DNA of 64,000 nt from CAWDCV01 sp963728125 (GTDB lineage: Bacteria > Actinomycetota > Actinomycetes > CAWDCV01), in contig CAVSIZ010000018.1 of assembly GCA_963728125.1 (NCBI GenBank), positions 62,001 through 126,000 of the forward strand. The letters run 5' to 3'. The notes beneath the pieces are model-generated. The model saw nothing but the letters and a program-made list of their open reading frames with translations, was not told the DNA's origin and ran no database searches. Shown in pieces: positions 39,741 to 47,531 of the stretch. Position numbers and translations under genes: made by a program. How positions within the stretch are numbered: position 1 is the stretch's first letter; the number at the start of each line of letters is the position of its first letter.

Positions 39741-41232
39741 GCGCGGGGTGAGCGAACTCGGGCTGCGTGCCGGCGGGAACCTCGCCGACGACGAGCCGGA
39801 TCGGGTTGGTGAATGCCTCCATGTCCAACTGGGGTACGGGTAGCAGGCCCGGTGGGCGCGCCTGCCCTCGAACCTCCGCCCGCACGAAACCGTGCTCGCG
39901 ACCGATGCGCACCGTTCGCTCGACGGTGACGTCGTCGGAGTCCAGCCGCACGTCGTGAACGGTGCCTTGCTCGGTCACGAGGCGTAGGTCCATGCCGCCC
40001 CCACGCCGAACATGCGCGGCAACGGTCACCTCGTCGCCGGCATCGCCATAGATGCGACCGCCGGTGAACGTCTCCTGACCACCGGGCGTGCGAGCAGTGA
40101 GGTAGATGTCGACACCGTCCGGGGAGCGGGTGACGAAGCTGCGCCCGCGACGGACCGCGTCGATGATGGCGTCGCGACTGAGCTGCTCGGCGTAGACGAC
40201 GGTGGTGGGCAGACCGACGGCGTAGCCGCGCACGTTGCCGGTGGCGTGCAGATCACTGCCGCCGTTGGCGACGATGTCCCACCCTTCTCCGAGCAGGTGA
40301 TCCCAGACGCGCAGCGCCACCTCCTCGTTGACCTGCCAGGGACCGTTCCAGACCTCGAATCCATCGGGGCGCGCCGACGCGTCGAAGGCGCCGTCGATGA
40401 GGAACTGCCACGGCATCGTCGGCGCCATCGGGTGAGCCGCGGAGACGTACGCGCCCATGTCGCGCGCCGCCTGCAGGAACTCGCTGATCCGAGCGCCGCC
40501 GGTCGGCAGCGGGATGCCCATCGGTGACTGGCGGAAGTCGAGCCACTCCCCCGGCTCGATGCCGGCCACGGTCGCGTGCCCGTGGAAGTAGTTCGTCATC
40601 TCTTCGCCGGCGATGAGCAGCACACCGTCGCCGGCGTCGCGGCGCAGCGCGTAGTTCTGGCTGATGACGTTGTGGTCGGTCATCGCGAGGAAATCGAGGC
40701 CATGCGCGCGAGCAGCATCGGCCCAGCCCGCGGGAGTCATGGATGTGCCGGTCGCCCACGCATCGGTGCTCGCCTCGGTGTGGCAGTGCAAATCCCCGCG
40801 GTACCACCCGGGCGCATCGATAACCACGCCCGGCAGCGGACCTGGCAGGACGGGCGGCAACGACGGGCCGCGCGTCATGCGCACGCGCACGGTAACGCGT
40901 GTCGGCAGGACCGCGAGGAAGACCGGGATCATCACAATCCAGGTGCCCGGCTCGATCGGCCCCGGCGTGAACCCAGGTGTCGCAGCGTCCAGAGCGACGA
41001 AGAACTCGCGCCGCTCGGCGCCGGCCACGCCGCGGAAGCCCGACGATTGGTAGCCGGAGCCGCGACCGTCGAAAAGGCCGATGCCGAGGAACGCGCCTCG
41101 GTCGGTCGTCATCGTGACATCGAGACGGGTGATGCCCGGCGGCACGTCGAAGGGAAGGTAGGCGTAGTTAGCCGTGGCGACGACGGTGTCGGTCAGGACG
41201 ACCTCGAGGTCGGGGTCGATGGGGGACGTCAC
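39730..41232 (-). CDS. CehA/McbA family PHP-domain metallohydrolase
   Basis: This 500-residue protein has an N-terminal beta domain (about 1-140, ITRLDVTMTTDRGAFLGIGLFDGRG), then a PHP phosphoesterase domain with GWYRGDLHCHTEAS and DFLAMTDHNVIS, metal-binding ISAAHP-like VSAAHPMAPTMPW and WDIVANGGSDLHATGN. A last domain of beta strands follows. CehA/McbA members hydrolyse carbamates or phosphate esters; the substrate here is unknown. No signal peptide. It overlaps the start of the spermidine-synthase-like gene. Confidence 0.88.
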   Translation of the reverse strand: MTSPIDPDLEVVLTDTVVATANYAYLPFDVPPGITRLDVTMTTDRGAFLGIGLFDGRGSGYQSSGFRGVAGAERREFFVALDAATPGFTPGPIEPGTWIVMIPVFLAVLPTRVTVRVRMTRGPSLPPVLPGPLPGVVIDAPGWYRGDLHCHTEASTDAWATGTSMTPAGWADAARAHGLDFLAMTDHNVISQNYALRRDAGDGVLLIAGEEMTNYFHGHATVAGIEPGEWLDFRQSPMGIPLPTGGARISEFLQAARDMGAYVSAAHPMAPTMPWQFLIDGAFDASARPDGFEVWNGPWQVNEEVALRVWDHLLGEGWDIVANGGSDLHATGNVRGYAVGLPTTVVYAEQLSRDAIIDAVRRGRSFVTRSPDGVDIYLTARTPGGQETFTGGRIYGDAGDEVTVAAHVRRGGGMDLRLVTEQGTVHDVRLDSDDVTVERTVRIGREHGFVRAEVRGQARPPGLLPVPQLDMEAFTNPIRLVVGEVPAGTQPEFAHPAHAR

Positions 41233-41266
41233 ACGAAAACGCTAGAGGTACGCCTGTGGGCCGTAC

Positions 41267-41896
41267 TCAGCGCCAGACGGATGCCACGTCGCGGCGATAC
41301 CGGCGACCGAAGAGCCCGCCCACGATGACGATTGCCGGCGCAGGAACGTTCTGCTTGATCGCGGTCATCTCTTCGCTGGTGGCACCGTCGGTGATCCAGG
41401 CGAGGAACGTTCCGGTGACCGGAAGGCTGGTCCTCCTGAACTTGCGCTCCATGGCCTTGATCGCCGGGTCGTCCTTCTTCGTCAGGTAGATCGGTTCGAG
41501 GTCGGTCTCCTCGTGCTCCATGTGCTGCGCGCCGACCGTCTGGACGGTCTCGACGGCCTGACGGGCAGCGGCCGCGTCGGCCGCGGACGCAGAACGTGCG
41601 AGTGCGGCGAAACACGTACTCGCCGTCGTCAGTGCGTCGGCCAACCGCTGATGCTCCTCGTCCATCTCCGCGATCTGCGCTTGCGTAACGCCGACCGCCT
41701 CGATGGCCGGCCATACGATCTCGTGCTCGCCCTCGTGATGCTGCGTCAGCTGGTCGTCGAAGTTGGCCCACGCCGTCGCCAGCTGCCGGGCCCGAGCTTG
41801 ATCGCCGGCAGGAAAACGGTCCAGCGCATCGAGAAACCGAGTGAGGTCGCGGCGGACCGCGTTGTGGATCACCTTGTTCATGCTGATCTCGGCCAT
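41267..41896 (-). CDS. Hemerythrin-like HHE domain protein
   Basis: This 209-residue protein has four helices with the iron-ligand pattern of hemerythrins: IHNAVRRDLTRFL, FDDQLTQHHEGEHEIVWPAIE, EMDEEHQRLADAL and GAQHMEHEETDLEPIYL. It may bind a di-iron centre and act with oxygen or nitric oxide. After the bundle a C-terminal hydrophobic stretch, APAIVIVGGLFGRRYRRD, may anchor it at the membrane. Start ATG 41896 (MAEISMNKVIHN). It is divergent from the hydrolase at 41960. Confidence 0.9.
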   Translation of the reverse strand: MAEISMNKVIHNAVRRDLTRFLDALDRFPAGDQARARQLATAWANFDDQLTQHHEGEHEIVWPAIEAVGVTQAQIAEMDEEHQRLADALTTASTCFAALARSASAADAAAARQAVETVQTVGAQHMEHEETDLEPIYLTKKDDPAIKAMERKFRRTSLPVTGTFLAWITDGATSEEMTAIKQNVPAPAIVIVGGLFGRRYRRDVASVWR

Positions 41897-41959
41897 GGCT
41901 TCGACCCTAGCCGGACGCTGGCTTGCCCATCACGGAACCGCACCCTCTATGGTCACCGG

Positions 41960-42838
41960 GTGTTCGACGACTTCACGCTCGAGTACGTCAACGTCAATGG
42001 TGTGGACCTCCGAGTTCGCCATGGTGGGCAGGGGCCGGCGGTGGTGCTGCTGCACGGTCACCCGCGCACTCACACCACGTGGTACGCCGTAGCGCCTCTG
42101 CTGGCGACAACCCATACCGTGGTTTGTCCGGACCTGCGCGGGTACGGCCGGTCGTCCAAGCCCCCGACCGACGAGCAGCATGCGCCGTACTCCAAGTCCG
42201 CAATGGCCGCCGACATCGTCGGCCTCATGCGAGCGCTCGGCCACGACGAGTTCTTTGTCGTGGGCCATGACCGCGGCAGCCAGGTGGCGTTTCGACTCGC
42301 GCTGGAGTATCCAGCGAACGTCCAGCGTCTCGTCTTCATCGGCAGCCTCCCGATCGGGGACATACTGGCCCGCTGCACCCCCGAGTTCGCCACCGCCTGG
42401 TGGCACTGGTTCTTCTTCGCCCAGCCCGACACTCCGGAGCGGGTCATCAACGCCGACCCGGACGCGTGGTACCGCACGCAGGGCAAGGAAGCGCCCATGG
42501 GAACGGCGAACTACGAGGACTACCTCGCGGCGGTCCATGACCCAGCGACGGTGCACGCGATGCTGGAGGACTACCGAGCCGGCCTCACGATCGACCGGCA
42601 ACACGACGACGCCGACCGTGCTGCAGGACGAAGAATCACCTGTCCGATGCTGCACGTCTGGGCTCTTCGCGACGACCCGCCCGAGCTGTTCGGCAATCTC
42701 AGCGAGGGATGGCAAGCGTGGGCCGACGATGTGGAAATGACGACGATCGACACCGGCCACCACGTCGCCGAGGAAGCTCCGGAGGAACTCGCTCAACTTC
42801 TCGGCCGCTTCCTCACTCCCGCAGCGCCATCCGACTGA
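41960..42838 (+). CDS. Alpha/beta hydrolase, haloacetate dehalogenase-like
   Basis: This 292-residue enzyme has the oxyanion loop LLHGHPRTHTTWY, the nucleophile elbow VVGHDRGSQVAFRLAL (Asp nucleophile, as in dehalogenases and epoxide hydrolases) and the catalytic His in IDTGHHVAEEAPEEL. Fluoroacetate dehalogenase has a second Arg three residues after DR; here Gln occupies that site, so activity on another substrate is possible. Aromatic residues AWWHWFFFAQPDTPE line the cap. GTG 41960 is the only fitting start; TATGGT (41948-41953) lies 6 nt before it and no ribosome site is seen, indicating a leaderless message. Confidence 0.85.
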   Translation: MFDDFTLEYVNVNGVDLRVRHGGQGPAVVLLHGHPRTHTTWYAVAPLLATTHTVVCPDLRGYGRSSKPPTDEQHAPYSKSAMAADIVGLMRALGHDEFFVVGHDRGSQVAFRLALEYPANVQRLVFIGSLPIGDILARCTPEFATAWWHWFFFAQPDTPERVINADPDAWYRTQGKEAPMGTANYEDYLAAVHDPATVHAMLEDYRAGLTIDRQHDDADRAAGRRITCPMLHVWALRDDPPELFGNLSEGWQAWADDVEMTTIDTGHHVAEEAPEELAQLLGRFLTPAAPSD

Positions 42839-42857
42839 ACGACTACGGGAGAACCGA

Positions 42858-43211
42858 ATGCGCGCCAAGCACATCTTCGTCAACCTTCACGTGCCGGACA
42901 TCGAGGAAGCCAAGGGCTTCTACACCGACTACCTCGGGCTGGATACCGAGGAGTTCAACCTGGGTTGGGTGGCGCGCTACACCTCGTCTGACACGGGGAC
43001 CAACGTCCAGCTCGTGACCCGCGACGCAACCGCCGCCGAGGACTCGGTCATGTCCGTCCAGACCGACGACGTCGAAAGCGCCTATGAAGACGCGAAGAAA
43101 CTGGGCTACGAGATCGTGCACCCGCTGACTACCGAGCCGTGGGGGGTGCGCCGGTTCTTCGTACGAGCACCAGACGGCAACGTGATCAACATCGTGAGTC
43201 ACCGGGAGTGA
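42858..43211 (+). CDS. VOC superfamily (glyoxalase-like) protein
   Basis: This 117-residue protein starts AKHIFVNLHVPDIEEAKGFYTDYLGLD, a typical VOC beginning, and ends GVRRFFVRAPDGNVINIVSHRE. Metal-ligand positions are partly non-canonical (Asn at NIVS where Glu is usual), so it may bind a ligand such as an antibiotic rather than catalyse. It lies 19 nt after the hydrolase and is likely in the same transcript. Confidence 0.85.
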   Translation: MRAKHIFVNLHVPDIEEAKGFYTDYLGLDTEEFNLGWVARYTSSDTGTNVQLVTRDATAAEDSVMSVQTDDVESAYEDAKKLGYEIVHPLTTEPWGVRRFFVRAPDGNVINIVSHRE

Positions 43212-43260
43212 AGCTGTGGCGCCGCTCGCGTTCAGCGCCGGACGCTACTCGAGGACCGAT

Positions 43261-43671
43261 CTACAGCGAGAGGCGTTCACTATCCGGGCCACCGTATGCC
43301 TCACGAATGCGGTCGAAGTCAACATCGTCATGCAGAACCGTGAAGCTGTCTGCGACGGCGATCGAGGCGATCATCACATCTGGCAAAGAAACGCTGCGGT
43401 GTAGGCGCGCAGCGACGAGGGCCGACATGATCTCCATGGCAATGGCTTCGGAGCGCGGCGTGGCGTTGGCCTCCAACAGCGGGGCCAGCAGGTCTCGGGA
43501 GAGCACTGGCCAGTGCTCGGGATCGCGCGCTGAAACCGCAACCTCCAAGCTGGTCGCGAGGCTGACCCACACCTGACCGCGGTTCATGCGGTTGAGCCAA
43601 TCGGGGTAATCAGGGGATTGAGGCAGCTTCCACAGCGCTGACTTGTCGATGAGCCAGTCCGTCACGACCAC
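43261..43671 (-). CDS. VapC-type PIN domain toxin
   Basis: This 136-residue ribonuclease toxin has the PIN acids: Asp in TDWLIDKSALWKL, Glu in VSLATSLEVAVSARD, Asp in SLPDVMIASIAVAD and Asp in HDDVDFDRI. It starts with GTG inside the end of the antitoxin gene, overlapping by 10 bp, so the pair is coupled. Targets of VapC enzymes are usually tRNA or rRNA loops; which one is unknown here. Confidence 0.92.
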   Translation of the reverse strand: MVVTDWLIDKSALWKLPQSPDYPDWLNRMNRGQVWVSLATSLEVAVSARDPEHWPVLSRDLLAPLLEANATPRSEAIAMEIMSALVAARLHRSVSLPDVMIASIAVADSFTVLHDDVDFDRIREAYGGPDSERLSL

Positions 43672-43886
43672 GCCGCACGCATAAGCTCCTCGTCGCCGAG
43701 GTCCGATGCGAGGTCCGCTGCCCGACGAAATGCTTCAGGCGAGGCAACTGGGCGGACGCGACGAGCGTGCTCGGTGAGCACCTGCACGATGTAGGCGTTC
43801 CGGCTCAGGCCTGCGGCCGCAGCAGCGGAATCGATCTTGCCGATGATCTCCGGAGATAGGCCCCGGACCGGAAAAGTCGTGGCCAC
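43662..43886 (-). CDS. VapB-type ribbon-helix-helix antitoxin
   Basis: This 74-residue protein has an N-terminal RHH DNA-binding module (TTFPVRGLSPEIIGKIDSAAAAAGLSRNAYIVQVLTEHA) and a flexible C-terminus (RRAADLASDLGDEELMRAAWS) that would bind the toxin. The GTG start at 43886 was chosen for its GGGAGG site 5 nt upstream; the frame extends to 43922 without homology. It precedes vapC, and an operator-like inverted repeat covers the region just upstream. Confidence 0.88.
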   Translation of the reverse strand: MATTFPVRGLSPEIIGKIDSAAAAAGLSRNAYIVQVLTEHARRVRPVASPEAFRRAADLASDLGDEELMRAAWS

Positions 43887-43897
43887 AGCTACCTCCC

Positions 43898-43925
43898 AAA
43901 GTGATGTCACAGATGATATCACTTT
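43898..43925 (-). promoter_or_regulatory. vapBC operator-like inverted repeat
   Basis: AAAGTGAT (43898-43905) and ATCACTTT (43918-43925) are perfect inverted 8-mers with a 12-bp spacer, which itself contains GTCAC pairing as GTGATGTCAC. The repeat starts 11 bp before the vapB start codon and overlaps a TATCAT -10-like element on the minus strand. It fits autoregulation by the VapBC complex. Confidence 0.65.
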
Positions 43926-43967
43926 CGGGAGCGCGGTGGACGTGCCTGCTGACTACTGGCACATCGG

Positions 43968-44408
43968 TCAGTTGCTCGTTTTCAGCTCCTGGGCGAGCAT
44001 CACGAGGATGCCGCTGGGGCCGCGAATGTAGGTGAGCTTGTAGACGTCCTCGTAGGTTGCCACGCCGCGCAGCGGGTGGCAGCCGTGCCGCCCGGCGATC
44101 TCGAGGGCCTCGTCGATGTCGTCGACCGAGAAGGCGATGCGGTGCATGCCAATCTCGTTGGGTCGGGTGGGCTCCGTCTCGATCGCGTCGGGATGGATGT
44201 ACTCGAAGAGCTCGAGGCGACCGCTGCCGTCCGGCGTCTGGAGCATGGCGATGTTGGCATGGTTGCCGTCGAGGCCGACGGCGGTGTCGGTCCACTCACC
44301 GCTGACCGTGTCGCGGCCGAGAACGGTCAGGCCGAGGTCGGTGAAGAAAGCGATCGTCGATTCGAGGTCGCGGACGGCGATGCCGACGTTCTCGAGTCTG
44401 ATGGGCAT
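43968..44408 (-). CDS. VOC superfamily protein, methylmalonyl-CoA epimerase-like
   Basis: This 146-residue VOC protein has two modules: IRLENVGIAVRDLESTIAFFTDLGL, then LELFEYIHP, then GMHRIAFSVDDIDEALEIAGRHG and YIRGPSGILVMLAQEL. His and Glu ligands fit a metal site. It resembles methylmalonyl-CoA epimerase and related lactoylglutathione lyases; no mutase is nearby, so function is open. Start MPIRLENVG at 44408. It lies 42 bp from the vapBC operator. Confidence 0.85.
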   Translation of the reverse strand: MPIRLENVGIAVRDLESTIAFFTDLGLTVLGRDTVSGEWTDTAVGLDGNHANIAMLQTPDGSGRLELFEYIHPDAIETEPTRPNEIGMHRIAFSVDDIDEALEIAGRHGCHPLRGVATYEDVYKLTYIRGPSGILVMLAQELKTSN

Positions 44409-44427
44409 GCGTTGCACGCTACAGAAC

Positions 44428-44459
44428 GGGTCCCCCAACGAAAGCGTGTCAGGGGACCC
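44428..44459 (-). terminator. Hairpin after cstA-ybdD
   Basis: GGGTCCCC (44428-44435) pairs with GGGGACCC (44452-44459) over a 16-nt loop; an alternative TGTCAG/CTGACA pair (44446-44451 and 44462-44467) overlaps it. It lies downstream of the ybdD stop on the minus strand. Confidence 0.55.
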
Positions 44460-44564
44460 ATCTGACATCCGCAGTGGAGCTCGTAGGACGCTACTCGAAC
44501 CCGTCACCCAAAGCCCGACTCCAGACAGTGCAGCAGGCATCAGGAAAGTGGAGGTGTCTGCGTC

Positions 44565-44744
44565 CTAGCAGCAGCTCACTCCGGGATTAGCATTCTTGGC
44601 GTCCACCCGCTGCCGTTCGAACTCCCGCCGGGACGGGACCGACCGGTCGGGGTGGTGGCAGCGCACATGTTCGACGTATCTCTCGTACGCCGACTCGTCG
44701 GTCAGCTCCCGCAGGTACCAGAGCACCCCGCGTAGTGGCTTCAT
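44565..44744 (-). CDS. ybdD: YbdD/YjiX family small protein (DUF466) paired with CstA
   Basis: This 59-residue protein reads MKPLRGVLWYLRELTDESAYERY, then VEHVRCHHPDRSVPSRREFER and ends NANPGVSCC. This is the DUF466 signature (YERYVEH, HP, RREF, and a basic C-terminal end). The family always accompanies CstA/BtsT peptide and pyruvate transporters and probably modulates them. Its ATG overlaps the cstA stop (ATGA at 44741-44744). It is easily missed because it is shorter than 60 residues. The two terminal cysteines may bind metal or lipid. Confidence 0.93.
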   Translation of the reverse strand: MKPLRGVLWYLRELTDESAYERYVEHVRCHHPDRSVPSRREFERQRVDAKNANPGVSCC

Positions 44745-46942
44745 CGCCGCGCTGCCTCCTCCTCCGGCGGCAGTTCGCCGTACCCATCGTGGCCGCCAAC
44801 CGCAACCAGTTGCCGCTTTTCCTCACCTGTCGCCCACAGTCCCGCGGGCGCTACGACCCGCGACCGCTGGTACGGCACTTCGGTCGTCGGAAGCGACCCG
44901 CCGGCGCGGATGGCACGCACCCAAACTACTGCCGAGCTCGCTAGCACAATGATGATCAGGACCGCGAAGAAGGCCGCGAGGAGCCCGTCGATCGTCGAGT
45001 TGAGGACGACCTGCTCCATTTCTCCAACGTCCTTGGCGGGCGCGAGTACCTCGCCCTGGTCGAGGGCGTCTTGGAAGCGGTTGCGCTGGGTGAAGAAGCC
45101 GACCCGCGGGTCAGACGAGAACACCTTCTGGAACGACGCCGTCAATGTCACCGTGGCGTCCCATGCGAGGGGGATGGCGGTGATCCATGCCCAGCGGATC
45201 TTGCCGTGTTTGATCAGCAACGTGGTCGCCAGCGACAGCGCCACCGCCGCGAGCAGCTGGTTGGCGATGCCGAACAGCGGAAACAGCTGGTTGATGCCGC
45301 CGAGCGGGTTCGTGACTCCGGTGTAGAGGAAGTAACCCCACGAGCCGACGACGATGGCGCTGGTCAGCCACAGGCCGGGCGCCCAGGAGACCCGACCGAT
45401 CGGCTTCCATATGTTGCCCAGCGTGTCCTGAAGCATGAAGCGCCCGACCCGAGTTCCTGCATCAACGGTGGTGAGGATGAACAACGCCTCGAACATGATC
45501 GCGAAGTGGTAGAAGAACGCAGTCAAACCAGCCCCGAATGCGGAGGAGAAGATCTGCGACATCCCGACAGCGAGAGTGGGCGCACCGCCGGTCCGTGCCA
45601 CCAGCGTCTGCTCCTCCACTTCGTCCGCGGCCGCCTGGAGTTGGTCAGGCGTGACGGTGAACCCAAGGCCGGCGACCGCCTCGGAGGCCGACTCCAGCGA
45701 GTCGCCTAGGAAGCCCGCCGGGGAGTTCATGGCGAAGTACAGGCCTGGTTCGATGACACAGGCGGCGATCAGCGCCATCACGGCGACGAATGACTCCATC
45801 AGCATGGCGCCATAACCGATCATGCGGACCTGGGTCTCCTTCTCGATCATCTTCGGCGTTGTGCCCGAAGCGATGAGCGAATGGAAACCGGACAGCGCGC
45901 CGCAGGCGATCGTGATGAAAACGAACGGGAAGAGAGCCCCGGAAAACACCGGCCCGCTGCCGTCGGTGAATACAGTTGTCGCCGGCATCTGCAGGCGCGG
46001 GGCAGCGACCAAAACACCTACCGCAAGCAGCGCGATGGTGCCGATCTTCATGAATGTGGACAGGTAGTCACGCGGTGCGAGCAACATCCAAACCGGCAGG
46101 ACCGAGGCGAGGAAGCCGTAGATCACCAGACACCAGACGAGTGCCGTCGGCGAAAGGGTGAACGCCTCGGCCCAGCTGGACTCCGAGACCCAGCCGCCAG
46201 CAACGATGGCGAGCAGCAGCAGGGCAACGCCGATGATGCTGGTCTCCACCACCGCGCCGGGTCGCAACACTCGCATGTAGAAGCCCATAAATAGCGCGAT
46301 CGGAATAGTCATCGCGATGGAGAAGGTCCCCCACGGGGAGTCGGAGAGCGCGTTGACCACGACCAGGGCGAGCACCGCCAACAGGATGATCATGATCGAG
46401 AACACGGCCACGAGTGCGGCGGCACCGCCGACCGCGCCGACTTCCTCGCGGATCATCTGACCGAGGCTCTTGCCGTCGCGTCGCTGGGAGAAGAACAGAA
46501 TGACCATGTCCTGGACCGCGCCGGCGAAGATGACGCCCACGATGATCCAGATGGTTCCCGGCAGGTAGCCCATCTGCGCGGCAAGCACCGGTCCGACCAG
46601 CGGTCCGGCACCCGCGATTGCCGCGAAGTGGTGGCCGAAGAGCACCCGACGGTCGGTCGGGTGGTAATCCACGGCATTGTTCAGCCGCTCCGCCGGCGTG
46701 GCCCGTGTCTCGTCCACCTCTAGCACGCGGCGGGCGATGAACCGGGAGTAGAAGCGGTAGGCGATGGCGTAGGACCCCAACGCTGCGCCCACCAGCCAGA
46801 CGGCGGAGATCTCCTCCCCCCGCACCAAGGCGACGACCCCCCAGCAAACCGCCGCGACGATGGAGACGGCGATCCAGATGAGCGTCGAAACGCCGCGACG
46901 GCCGGTGCCGGCTGGGGATGGGCTGGTCTCTACGGTTGTCAT
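44741..46942 (-). CDS. cstA: Carbon starvation protein CstA family transporter
   Basis: This 733-residue membrane protein has about 16-18 TM helices. Family landmarks are AYRFYSRFIARRVLEVDETRATPAE, NAVDYHPTDRRVLFGHHFAAIAGAGPLVGPVLAAQMG, VGVIFAGAVQDMVILFFSQRRDGKSLG and FHSLIASGTTPKMIEKE. CstA proteins import peptides or pyruvate when carbon is scarce. AGGAGG lies 5 nt before the ATG at 46942. The C-terminal tail of about 45 residues is cytoplasmic. It is coupled to ybdD. Confidence 0.95.
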   Translation of the reverse strand: MTTVETSPSPAGTGRRGVSTLIWIAVSIVAAVCWGVVALVRGEEISAVWLVGAALGSYAIAYRFYSRFIARRVLEVDETRATPAERLNNAVDYHPTDRRVLFGHHFAAIAGAGPLVGPVLAAQMGYLPGTIWIIVGVIFAGAVQDMVILFFSQRRDGKSLGQMIREEVGAVGGAAALVAVFSIMIILLAVLALVVVNALSDSPWGTFSIAMTIPIALFMGFYMRVLRPGAVVETSIIGVALLLLAIVAGGWVSESSWAEAFTLSPTALVWCLVIYGFLASVLPVWMLLAPRDYLSTFMKIGTIALLAVGVLVAAPRLQMPATTVFTDGSGPVFSGALFPFVFITIACGALSGFHSLIASGTTPKMIEKETQVRMIGYGAMLMESFVAVMALIAACVIEPGLYFAMNSPAGFLGDSLESASEAVAGLGFTVTPDQLQAAADEVEEQTLVARTGGAPTLAVGMSQIFSSAFGAGLTAFFYHFAIMFEALFILTTVDAGTRVGRFMLQDTLGNIWKPIGRVSWAPGLWLTSAIVVGSWGYFLYTGVTNPLGGINQLFPLFGIANQLLAAVALSLATTLLIKHGKIRWAWITAIPLAWDATVTLTASFQKVFSSDPRVGFFTQRNRFQDALDQGEVLAPAKDVGEMEQVVLNSTIDGLLAAFFAVLIIIVLASSAVVWVRAIRAGGSLPTTEVPYQRSRVVAPAGLWATGEEKRQLVAVGGHDGYGELPPEEEAARR

Positions 46943-47104
46943 CTGTACCTCCTGTGCTGGTCAGGAGACGGGACGCAAACTCCCTGCGCGCCTCCCGCCT
47001 GGCCGAGGATGAGCGCAGGCCGAGATCATCGGGCAGGTCCGGGGCGATTCATGCCACATCCGCATCACCGCCGGTGCTTCGCGAAGAGGCTGGCGCACAG
47101 CAGC

Positions 47105-47422
47105 CTAGCGATCCCAGAGCGCTGCGGGAATGACGGCGCTGCGCCCGGGGACGCGAGGATCAGTCGAGTTCTGAAGTACGTCGCCGCGCGTGGGGATCGC
47201 CTGAATCCACTCGCGCGGGGTCTGGGCTGCCGCCGCGATCGTTGTCTTGGCCTCGGTGCCGGGATGCGACGGGTCGGCGAACAACCGGGCCGCAGCTCCC
47301 GACATGCCGACGGCCTCGACCGCGGTGGCGTCGCGGTCGGACGGCGAGGTCGCACGCCTCGGTCGGAGATCGCACAGCGGATCGAGTCCTTCGTGGATCC
47401 CACGACCAACGCTCCGTTGCGG
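47105..47422 (-). pseudogene. Possible 3' remnant of an unidentified gene
   Basis: The 590-bp gap between cstA and the SDR gene holds a 105-codon open frame on the minus strand ending in TGA at 47105-47107. Its C-terminal part, GMSGAAARLFADPSHPG, then TEAKTTIAAAAQTPREWI and DPRVPGRSAVIPAALWDR, has protein-like composition. The frame is closed upstream by TAG at 47423-47425, with only an internal ATG at 47305, so it would be 5' truncated. I do not recognise the family, and it could be chance. Nothing else is visible in 46943-47490 apart from the SDR promoter. Confidence 0.3.
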
Positions 47423-47497
47423 CTAATAGTCGTTTCCTGCTACTAGGCGTGAGATGCGCCGAGAGGCCGCTGCGAATTAACCACATAAAGTGCTGGA

Positions 47498-47521
47498 TAT
47501 AATCGATCAAGCAAATAAGGG
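47498..47521 (+). promoter_or_regulatory. Promoter and ribosome site of the SDR gene
   Basis: A perfect TATAAT (47498-47503) lies in an unusually AT-rich 60-bp stretch; the -35 (around 47475-47480) is poor, suggesting an activator. AAGGGG (47516-47521) precedes the ATG at 47532 by 10 nt. Confidence 0.6.
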
Positions 47522-47531
47522 GCACACCATC

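Noticed and set aside
43261..43886. Prophage or integrative element around vapBC
   Set aside because: No integrase, tRNA or att-like repeats are near; the flanking genes are ordinary VOC proteins.
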